From Glandiceps talaboti (taxonomy: Eukaryota > Hemichordata > Enteropneusta > Spengelidae), in contig NC_135549.1 in assembly GCF_964340395.1 (NCBI RefSeq), positions 14,158,842 to 14,222,841 of the forward strand: 64,000 nucleotides of DNA, given 5' to 3'. The notes under the pieces were generated by a model that ran no database searches, was not told the origin of the DNA, and saw only the letters and a program-made list of their open reading frames with translations. Shown here piece by piece: positions 46,763-58,900 of this stretch. The position numbers and the translations under genes are program-made. How positions within the stretch are numbered: the first letter of the stretch is position 1; each line of letters opens with the position of its first letter.

Positions 46763-47692
46763 TCATAAAAGAGAAAGAATGAAAAGTAGATATATACCTA
46801 TGAGATCCTCTTCAGGCAGGATGTCACCTCTTCGTCTTCTGTTGATATTCACAGCGATGGCATTGATTTGAGGCAAGATGGAAGTTTGGAAACTTTCCAG
46901 GGAATCAACCTACAACCAAATAATATATCACTTTACGATTGTTCTATGATTTCCTGCCCAATGACAAGCTGACTACAAATAAAATGTCACGCAGGACACT
47001 GCAACCAGACACTGGCAACCTGTCAACATCCTCTCAGTTGAGACATTTCACACAAAATGTCAGACAGCAGCCGTGACATTCAGTTCAAAAGTTCATAACA
47101 TATCTAGTGATAAAGTAGACAAGCTACATGTCCACACATGAAGAAGAATATAATGTCAAAACAAACAAATTGGCATTTTCATATCTAATTTCTTTTTTTC
47201 TTTTGTCAAAATATAACACACAGTCAGTTGATAGATAACAATGAAAGAAAGATATAACATTGATCAAAGTTAGGGGAAGGATAAGCATGTTTTGAATTCA
47301 AAATTTGTAGTTAATTATAGCATGGAAATCACTTTAAAACATTGACAATTGATGAACAGCATGTAGGCATAAAGGAGAGTGTTATAAATTTGATCCAGCT
47401 CCACTGAAAAAACAATATATTTCGGTCCGAAATTTGATTCACCGACGAATAGATTGAACATTTCACTGTGCAGTGGACATGTTTGATCGAAAAAAACTGC
47501 ATTACAAGTGTTCAAAAACTAAAAACTAAATTCGTAGTAAAAAGAAATACCAGTGACATCTTCCCACCTTATTGTTAAGTAGTGCATTCTCTTTCTTCAG
47601 ATTAAAAACAGTTATCTGTAATTCACCTATTGCTTGCTCCATAGATTCAAGGGTAGCATCCAACATATCAAAGTCGGCACAACTGAAGCATG
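46763..47692 (-). CDS. Coiled-coil and RGD-containing C-terminal exons of the CUB/EGF gene
   Basis: Exon 47692-47568 encodes [20 protein letters not shown] and continues with leucine-spaced heptads ending in [11 protein letters not shown]. Exon 46909-46763 continues the heptads ([15 protein letters not shown]), then gives [17 protein letters not shown]. The frame stops at 46765-46763 after a short hydrophobic tail ([10 protein letters not shown]). An alternative donor (GTATAT at 46797) just after LI would instead join to an exon I could not find, so the last 11 residues are uncertain. RRRR could be a furin-type site, and RGD is the integrin-binding tripeptide. Confidence 0.75.
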
Positions 47693-50600
47693 CTGTCAGA
47701 AACAAACAAATACATACAAATTTTCCAATTTTTTTTCAAAAAATAAAATAAAATGTACTCAGACCGTTCAAATTTTTCCATTTTTTTTTCAAAAACAAAA
47801 CAATTACCCAGACCCTTTTCTTCTAAACTCAGATATTACAACTGTTATTGGCAATTGATGTAACATTTCAAATTAATCCCCATCTCTGTTTCCTAACTAG
47901 AAGATCAGTGCTCTAATCATTTTGTTACTTTTTTTTTCAAATTGTCACTTATTCATACTGAAATCATAGTCTGGGACTTTCATTCATTTACTTGAATGGT
48001 CGCAAACTACCAGACATGATGTTAGTAACAATGACTATGGATACACACAAACAACGTGCAGGGAAAAGTAATGTGAACATGTAAATAAAATGCATTTGTT
48101 TCCACAAGCAATAGCTAGTAAAACTCAACAGAATGAATTTGTACATCTACCGATTTACTGTTCTAGGTTGTTGACTCGAGATTCTTGCATACATGGGATG
48201 AAGTGAATAGAAATCTTGATGTATTACACTCAGAATAACATTATAAATGAGAAATACTTGATTGCAAGACACATTTTTTTTAAATTCGGGTGAAAAGTTA
48301 TAGTTGTTGTTTATATTTTTTTTTTTGCAGGAATTTAAATATTTTATTCAAGACTGGTACATTATTAGGTGATAACCACTAACTTATTTCTGGGTCTATG
48401 CTTATTTGCCCTCTATACAATAGACCTTTGATGTGTCATCTCTTAAAATAAGTCATATCATCATGACTGCTCACAGTTGTTTTTTAATATTTCATGGTAA
48501 GTTTATCACCACTTCTACAATTTCAACAGGTCATTTTTTTATAGTATATTTTACGAGACAGAAAACAACCCATTGTGACTTTAGGCCTGGTTTAAATAGT
48601 ACACTGGCCTAGGTCACAGAAAAGTGATAGGGTGATAAATCCTTGAAAGATGAGACCACATGCAAATTAATGCTCGCTTCATTTTGCAAAAATAACCTAT
48701 GTTGTTTATGAATTTGAACTGTAGAGGGCGCTTTACCGATGTGTGGAGATGGAGTAGATAATATGAACAGATGTTAACCACACCTAGATGAGTCAGTTAG
48801 CATCCTTGTGGACAATATGATGACTTCACCTACATTACGTGTGGAGTAATAGTGACAAATTTATTTCAGTCACACGTACAATGTGGTTTCTATGAGTAAG
48901 CACTGGTCAGTTCATTACATCCTTACAAAAACATTGACAGGGAACCTACAAAACAGTTTGGTTCTAACTCCTAGATTTCATCACTCTTCTCTGAGTCTAT
49001 CACCACTACTTACGTTTACAGGTATGATGGTCATCAGCTAGTCTTGTGTAGTTTGACTCACAGCTACATTCATAACTTCCATTTGTATTCTTACACAAGT
49101 GGCCACATCCACCATTGTCCTATGATGATATTAACCACAAATTAAATATTCCACTTTAGGCAGAAATAAAAAAAAAGGTTGTTTCTGATAAGATGGCTTC
49201 AGAAAATAGGGTAGGTATTAAAGGTTGGAATTTAATTTTTCTTCTTCTAGTTTTTAGTTGTTGTTCTTGAGAATGTGCTTCAGCCCTAAGAAGACAACAT
49301 ACCCTTTGGTCATAATGCTTCTATGATAGTTTGATGAGATGTCAAAGATTCGTAAACGAAGACAATTATGTATGAAGTAGATGAACACAACATACAGACT
49401 GTACTGTATACATTCATCTTATAGTCTGACATGACAAGACCTGGTTTCTCTGGAACAGGATTTTTATTTTTTTTTAAATTACTACAGATACTTTCACCAA
49501 AAAATGTACACGGAAATAGAAATATTAAAATTGTCACCATTTTACCATTTTGACTGTAAAAAAAATGTATAGGGTTGGTGACTTATAAAAGTAGGCTATC
49601 GGAAACACACAATTTTGTTATTTGGCCTTATGACAATTATGCAATTTTATATTACTCAATTATGCAATTTTATATTACTACTTTACAAGACTATCAACAC
49701 AAAATGGGTCCAATATAAAATTCAACCTGAGCTAGAATTGTTTTTATATCTACATACATTAAACTAACTGTAATGAGTTTTATGAAATACAGTTTATCCA
49801 CTTTAGAACCTCTGACAGCATACATATTTTCCCACTAAAATAATTTCAGTAAAAATTATTTTTTGAGAATTTATTGTGCCATGTTACCTTTCTTTTTGAC
49901 TGATCTCAACAAAAAGGACCCAGGGTATTAATTCAGTTCAAAATTTTAGTTTAAATCTTTACATAAGTTGGATTTTATCGTGATTTATCATCATTCTTCT
50001 GAAAAAAAACTCAATACTGTCAATATCTTGTCAAATTTTTAGTGGTTGAAAGCATAAAATGAATGTGACCGCATTGCTATTTCCATTGTGAGTTTAAGAA
50101 TATCATTGTTGTTTCAGTTTTATCATCCCAAAACAAAAAACATTACAAATGCAGCACTATCTGAATGAATTGATGATCAACAAATGAAGAATCAGTCATT
50201 AACAGATACTACCATAGTTGAATAGTAAGCAGGAAATGAAGAAATCACAACATATTAGGTGCTAATAGTTTTCACAAATGCTAATTTTTCCACTTGAGAA
50301 AAGGTTGTGAAAATATAACAAAGCAACACATTAAGTGAGGGTGCTGTAATCATAAGTCTATCTTAGTTGTCTGTGGTCTAGCTGTGTTATAATGGGTGGT
50401 AAACAATAGTAGTGTAGTGAAAGCAAAACAAAGCATCACCAGTTTAGTTATCATAATACAAACTATAATATATGCAGTGAGAATAGGATATCACAGCTAT
50501 ACTGGAGACACTTGCATGACTGTCATATCTATTGTCAATTACTGTAGCATTGAAACTGAACAATGTGTAAACAGTTTGTCAGTTTCTCACATGTGTGACC

Positions 50601-53600
50601 TTAATCAGCATGAGAAAAAAAATCCCATCAGTTGTGTGATAAGATTGAAAGGCTGGTAATTTAAATATTACTCTTCAGCAGTTGAGTGTTTACTTCCATG
50701 TGTAGCGTTAGAACACAAACAAGGAAGTTCCTTGTCTGTGGTATAGAGACTTTACTCTAAAGACTGGGTTTATCAACGCTATTATCACATCCCTTTCAAT
50801 GAAAGAAAGTGCTAAAGGAAATCAAAATATAATCCTCAAAAGAGTCTCAGGTTTGAAAAGGAACGAAACTTGCATGTTAATTGATCTTACCTGAAGACAT
50901 TCATTGATGTCATGACACTGTTTGAAATCCAGCTGGTCTAACGCAAAACCAGCTTCACACAAACAACTAGGGAAGTAAAGAAGATAATGGCATGTTACTC
51001 TGGAGATGTAATAAATCATGTCAAGTTTGAAAATAATCTTTCATCAAAGTGTAAACCTGATGGTTAGGAAATCACATTGTTTTAAAGGGACTGAAACATC
51101 TCCTTTTTTTTAAGTTTTACTAGTAATACATGTATACAAAGCAAACACCGGTATTTTTTATTCACTTTGATTTTGTTACCCTTTCTACACTAGTAAAAAG
51201 TGTAGTATGGTTGGAAAGTTGTCAGTGCTTTGGGTTGGACCATACCGGGAAGTATAACCCATACTCCCACGGTTGGACTGAAAATGGTGTTACAAGTTGA
51301 ATACAACTTTTGTAAATTTCTATCAGTGTGACATCTGGTGTTATTTTATTGTCAAAGCTATTGTATTAGAATACTGTAAACCTGGTAACTTGAACTAAAG
51401 ACTTATTTAAAACATAAAAAACAAGAAAATGAGTAGTGCCAAAAAATGCCTTCTTGTACATAAACATAGTGTGCTAGTCTGTAACTACTAAAAATTAGTC
51501 TTTGAGAATGTAGAATCACAAAATTTTCAAGGAAGGAAAATCTATAGGTTTACAGTAAGCAAGAAATTCATGACTGTGGGTATCTTAAGAAGAAATAGTA
51601 GTAGAAAGATTGTTGACTACTTTGCCTCCAAGTTTAAAGATATAACATCAAATCTAGGTGTGAACAGTTTTTTTGACAGCTTTAGAATGATCCCCCATGG
51701 GATCCTTATCAACAAAGCACTAATGCAAGGACACAGAAGTCTATCTATCTCTATAATACCAGCTAATCTCCTTATGGATATCACAGCTTGGGGATGCACA
51801 TAATACCTAGTAATAATGTTTATGGAGTTTAGTCTTAGAAGCATCAGTGTCCTGATTGGCTTTCATATCATGACTTAGTGAGTTCCAGTCCCTAACAGTT
51901 TTTAGGAAAGAAACTATGTTGATACGCTTGGTGTCTGACTGAAACATAGCCAGTTTTCATACCAGTTTGTCCTCAGACCACTAACGAAGAGGTTTGTCTA
52001 AGCATGGATGTATCTGGGGTGTGTACTTCCATGGTTGGAAAGTGACCATTTACTAATTCCCTTTCTGTCTACTGTACATAATGGTATAACTTACTGGTAG
52101 CTTCCTGCTGTGTTGTTACAGTCATGCTCACATCCACCATTGTTCATAGCACATTCATTGATGTCTGAAAAAAATGTAGAGGTGACAATTAATGTATAAT
52201 TTGTTAACAGTATTGTTACTGTTGTGCAACCAGTTTCAAATAGACACATGAATGGCACTATACAAGTTGTTTAACTGGAAATTGAATGTTTTCATTTAGC
52301 TGTGCAAATCATTTGCATTTTTCCAATTTTGAAATAACTATCTATGTACTATATCTTCAAAATTGAGAAAAATGTGTGAAAAGTAGGAAAGATAAATTTG
52401 GGGACCAGTAAAATGTTGCCATGGAAACGGCCTTCTGAAATTCAACTAATAAACCAGTAAGTTATCAATTGATGAGCCGTAGACTGTCAAAACATGTCAA
52501 TGTGTCCATCCTGATTAGTTACTTTTTGTAGTACATGTATTTATTTACCTCGGCATGTACAGTTGTCAGCTTCCATATAGTAGCCTGCATCACAGGTACA
52601 GGTATAAGTACCTGGCTGATTAATACAGTTATGTTCCTGGTTACAACATGACATTCTAGCTCCGGCTGTACACTCATCAAGGTCTGAAAAAATAAGAGAA
52701 AAAAAAACATTATTACAATTAATAAAGTATTTTTGGTGGATTTGACCAAATGGTGTCAGAAAATTTACAATTTTCTCCTGTAGGTGTGGGAATATCACAA
52801 ATAAAATTAATACAGATTTTACAATATTGTGATTTTTAAAAACTGATACTGACTGCCATCACAAGGAACCACTTCTTACATCATGACTACTTAGCAGCAA
52901 AATTACACACAAAAACAGAGACAATTTCCACCACATTCTTTAAATTTCAAAGATTAGCTTTAAATTTCATAGGCTATCTTGTGCTTTCATATAATATTTT
53001 AACATGATAATTTAATATTTTCCTACAATAAATAAATAAATAAATAATTTAAAAAATATATATATATATATTTTCATCATTCAGCTGGAATCTACTTCTG
53101 ATACAAGGATCATTTTTCTTGATGAGTGAAAAAAACGATGCCACTACATCACTTGTGTGTGTCATGGCTGAAACCGTAGTATTATGATTTGAGTTGATCA
53201 AACCTGATAAACAGATAATCAGACACTATTTACCTAAACAGCCTTTGTTGTCTTCATCTAGATGGTATCCAACATCGCATTCACAACGATGTCTGCAAAA
53301 CAGAACATAAATATTTTTGTATCAGTTCCTAACTCAGAGCGTTTTATATACGTCAGCTAAATCACTAAGCCTTCTTCAGCTTTTTATATCGTATACAAGT
53401 CAATGTGCACATATATGTCAATGAAATTCTTACATGTCTGCAAATTTTAAGAAGGTCGACATACATTCTTGAAAACTTTCTATGACAGAAACCATCAAAG
53501 ACAAAAAGTTTATCACCTTTAATAAGGAATTATGTATAAGGAGAAAGTTACATCTATATGATTGTAAGGCTACAGTTATTCCTAATAAGTCAGCTGTACT

Positions 53601-55896
53601 ATTTCCAAAACCAAAGAAGGGCGCCCTCAATGGCTGATGCGAGTAATGCCATGGCTTCACTAAAATCTGTACAAAAAATGCAGATCTAGAATCAAATCTC
53701 CACTAAAATCTAATAATTTGGTCCTTGTCTCATATAGGAAATCTTTCCACAAAGTTTTATTTACAGTTATCTCTCATTTTTTTTTAGATTTGTCACTAAT
53801 TAAACTGTCAAAGAAACAGACTGCATGACAAATGACAAACAAAGGTGAACACATAACTGCAATCCAAAACTTCACATTATGCAAAGTTTCAAAGTTTCTT
53901 CAATTGCAAACTATGTTTTCTTAATTGCGCCAAAATCAGAAATGTACAAACTGAGTAATAACGACAATAAATCAACATACCCTCCCTTGTCATTGATACA
54001 CTGATGATCACAACCACCGTTATTGTTGATGCACTCGTTAACATCAGAACATTCTATCCCATCAGGCATTAAGAAGAAACCGTCATGGCAACCACAGGTG
54101 AAACTGCCGTCGGTGTTGTTACACTGATCGGCATGGTCACAGGGATTGTCCAAACATTCATCAATATCTGTGGATAATAAATAATCAAATACCATCACAA
54201 AAATAAAATGTGGTCCATTATTTTGAAAAAAAATAATATTACTATCTTGTCACTATTTATTGTAAATTCATGGCTGACAATATTTTACAGATTTGTTTGT
54301 AAGTCTAGCACAAATTCTTATGAACATTCTGAAATGTACTTCTGTAATAGTGGTGATAATGTTAATAACTCACTAACAAACGAACAAACATTCAACTAAC
54401 TCACCATCAAACTAACAAACACTCAACTAACTCACCATCAAACTAACAAGTCATTGAGAATGACATAGCCCCGCTATGCTTGGGTTTTAAGGAACTGGCA
54501 GTTTATGTTGTCATTTTCTTGATATCACTACTCTGATCACACAACAACACTTGTGTCTGAGTTATGGCTTTGGACATGAAAACTGCACCAACAAAATCAC
54601 TGCCAGGCAGCCATATCGGATTGTATCACAACGAAAATGGATATGCACATGTATGTCATAGGACACTGTGCTAATACCAACTTTGAATGAGATCTGTTCA
54701 AGCATGACTGAGTTATGGCTTTGGACATGGAAAATTTGCAAACAAAATGGCTGCCAGGAAGCCATATTGGTTCGTATCATGATGAAAATGAATATGCACA
54801 TGTATGTCATAGAACACTGTCCTAATACCAACTTTGAATGAGATCTGTTCAAGCATGTCTGAGTTATGGCTTTGGAAATGGAAAATTTGCAAACAAAATG
54901 GCTGCTAGGTGGCCATATTGGATCGTATCATGACAACAATGAATATGCACATGTATGTTATAGAAAACTGTCCTAAAACCACCTTTGAATGAGATCTGTT
55001 AAAGCATGTCTGAGTTATGGCTTTAGACAGGGAAAATTTGCAAACAAAATGGCCACTAAGGCGGCCATATTGGACAGACGGAACCTAATCCATAAGTCCC
55101 CGTCCCGGACTTCGTCCGGTGGGGACTAACAAACACTCAACTAACTCACCATCAAACTAACAAACACTCAACTAACTCACCATCAAACTAACAAACATTC
55201 AACTAACTCACTTTTCAGACTTTAATAACACAGTTTCTACAAATACTCTACAATTCAACCACAAAAGTCAAAGCTGATTGAGCAACCTACTGAGCCTTCA
55301 AACACAGTACTGGTTGCCGTAGTTACAAGTCTAGAGTTCAAACACAGTACATACTAATTGCCATAGTTACAAGTCTACAGTAGCTATTGATAGAACACGA
55401 CAACTTTTCCTTACCAGCACAGCTTGTCTCACTGATTTGTTGGTAACCACGGTGACAGGAACAGTTGTAACTGTAAAATGAAATAATTTTGTTTTTAAAC
55501 AATGTCCCTTTGCCTGGTACAAAAATGTATATATAGTAAGAAAATATATGTAATCACTGATGCTGAGTTCATACGAAGTGAGAATGAACAGTTTCAGAAA
55601 AGTTTACGGTTTTACAATTATCTTACCTTCCCTCCAAATTGATACAGGCTTGTTGACAGTTATTGAGAGTCTCATTCAAACACTCATTGGTATCTGAAAT
55701 AATTCAAAAAACAATAATAATACTTTTTTTAGCAAGTGACATCACAAATTATATGCAAATGTACAATGTCATGCAACTGAAACATTCAGATGATTAATGT
55801 AATGATGATGAATGCAATGATGATGGATGCAATGATATACTCAACAAAACCTTTGACATGTATTATCAAATCAGTCATACTGACCTGTTCTTCAAT

Positions 55897-55929
<33 letters not shown>

Positions 55930-58900
55930 AAGCCCCCCCCCTCCCCACCTCACTTTTTTTTGAAACCCAGACCTATCATAAGTTTCTAACCATGAAATAT
56001 TTTTGTTATACATTAGCATAACAAGTGTTTACAGTTGTACAACTAAATGAGAAGCTGTTGCCATAGCAATACTACACTTACCTCGACAGTAGAAGTCCTG
56101 GTAGAGTTCAAAGCCATCTGGACATATACATGTATAATTGCCAGGTAAATTCACACAGATAGCATCATCACCTGATTGACATTCATGCAGACCCTCTGAA
56201 CATTCATCAACATCAATACAAAAATCAACATTTGGATCGGCTCGTTTATAGCCATTGTAACATCTGTTCATAAAAAAGAGCAACAAATTGAGCATCAGAG
56301 ATATATAGGAACAAATGTGGTACACTAGTTTAATGAACATAATTGTAATTCATATTTTTCAAGTTTTTTTTATGTAAGCTATCAATTATTATGAACATCT
56401 ATGATAGTTTGATTTTTGATAGTTTACCTGCAATGATGACTGCCAGGAGTGTTAATACAATCCTGGTCACATGCACCATTGTTGACGGAACATTCATCGA
56501 TGTCTTCACAGGTTTCTCTGTCGTCAGACAAATAGAAGCCTTCTTGACAAGAACATTCATATGAACCTATAAAAAAATATGACAACGTTGATGTCAGGTG
56601 ATGTTGATGTATCTATGACAACGTTGATGTCAGGTGATGTTGATGTATCTATGACAACGCTGATGTCAGGAGATGTTGATGTATCTATGACAACGCTGAT
56701 GTCAGGAGATGTTGATGTATCTATGGCAACGCTGATGTCAGGAGTTTCATCACAGAAAATTTTTTTTTTTTTAAAAGGGACATTGTACGTTGGTTATTGT
56801 GATCAAAAGAGGACATCCATATTAATATTTTATGGCAGTTGTACAAGTACTTTGTTTAATAACACATATTTGTGACTTTTTAAATATTAAAATGTTGGGT
56901 TGATTAAATGACCACTTTTTGTTTTGAGGCATTTATGTCTGACATAGTGAAGAGTGAAAAAAAAAAATACATTTATCATACCATCTGTATTGGTACACGA
57001 ATCACTACATGGACCTCTCCCACCATTGCTAGAACACTCGTTAATATCAATACAAATCTTATTGTCAGAAGTTTTACCACGGTAACCATTTCGACATAAA
57101 CATTCATGACTTCCTAGTAAGTTACCACAGACATGAGAACATCCACCATTGCCTTGAGAACATTCGTTAATATCAACACATCCAGTTTGATCTTCAAAGG
57201 GTTCATATCCACGGTTACATTCGCAGTGGAAACTGGAAAATAATAAAAACAAAATAATAATAGTATTTGTTAGTTTTTTATAACATTTGCCTACACTCTG
57301 CTCAAAGCATTTTATAATAGTTACAATTGACACAGACCTATAGTGGCACAACAGCCTTTTATACTTCTTTCAATTTCCTTGACAGATTATAATCCTGTCT
57401 CTGTAAGCGAATAGGATTAAAGCACATGCAACCTCTATCCTACCAGGTCCCCAATTATACAGCTGGGTTGACTGAGGCACGATTTGTGGTTCAAATCTTG
57501 CCCAAGGACTTTAGCCATTCAGTAACAGATGGCAGCAGAAAGACCCACATCGTTAACTTGCATGATTCCAAGCCTGCCACTCTATCCACTCATAAGGATG
57601 TGTGTTTAATTCATTATGAATCACAATACAAGACAACTGCCTACCTTCCCGGTTCGTTAACACAGGTATGACATGTCTCTGGTGCATTATCACATTCATT
57701 GATATCAACGCACTCATCTGCATCCTCAGGATCGACTCTGTAACCATGGCGACAACTACATTCAAATCCGCCAGCAAAGTTTTCACACTCCTGGCTACAC
57801 TCTTGTCGTAGACCAGAGGCACATTCATCAATATCTGGTCAAAATAAGGAGAAGAAAAAAAAGAGTTCAGATTATGATTGACTGCAAATACTGTCCATAC
57901 CAAATATTATTGTAACTTTCAAATGCAAATATTATAATAAATCAAGAGTACATTATTGTACTTTGTACTTTACCTTTGCAAACTCTACCATTAGCACTGA
58001 GTTCAAAGCCCTCATTACAGTCACAGTAATAGCTGCCTTCAGAGTTGACACAAAGCTGATTACATTGATGACTATAGAATGCATGACTACTCGATGGCCT
58101 CTCACATTCATTGATGTCTGAAAATAACAGTCATTTTATTTTTGATTAAAATATGCATTATAGTGAAAGTTTTGAAATAAAAAGGTTTTTTTTCTATAAA
58201 CAGAGAGGGTGTTCACATTTTTTCTTCTATGCCTTTTGAATCATACTACAGGGGATGCTTCAAAATAGCACTCCTAGTGGCCAAACTATGAAATCTTTTG
58301 TTTTTTCAATAAGCAACCTGGGTACTAGTATTTGAAAACAATGACATGAATTTGAGCCAATTTAAACTTTGCAGAAATTACGGTTCAAATATCAATTTAG
58401 ACTTTACTGAGTTGTGCTTAGATTTATCATCACAATTTTTATGTAACTTTGTACGTACAGACAATAATGTGTTGACAAGTGTGCATATCTAAGGCCACAC
58501 AGAAATAGGGCCCTCTTCCCTGACCACGGCAAATTCTTTTGTTTTCAATTTGATATGGCTTTTAATAGACAATACACTACCTTCACAAGCATGTCTGTCA
58601 TCGGATAACTGGTATCCAGGGGGACATGTACAGTAATGATCACCATTTTCCATTGGATGACACTGATGTTGACATCCACCATTGTTTTCATAACATGGTT
58701 CTCTCAAAGGGACTGTCATAAAAAAACACAAAATATTCATGGTCAGATTTGGCTACTTCAACTTTCAAGACAGGAAAGGTGAGAGAAAAAAATGCTCACC
58801 TTCCAATAGATGATTACTTTTTAGATAGATTTGGTCAAGATTCATTAGAAATTTTTTTTTTTTTTAAATTTTAAATTTTGGCCATTTTCAAAACCAAACT

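Noticed and set aside
56579-56875. 98-aa frame with 12-residue repeats
   Set aside because: Product of the 36-bp minisatellite in an intron on the opposite strand of the EGF gene.
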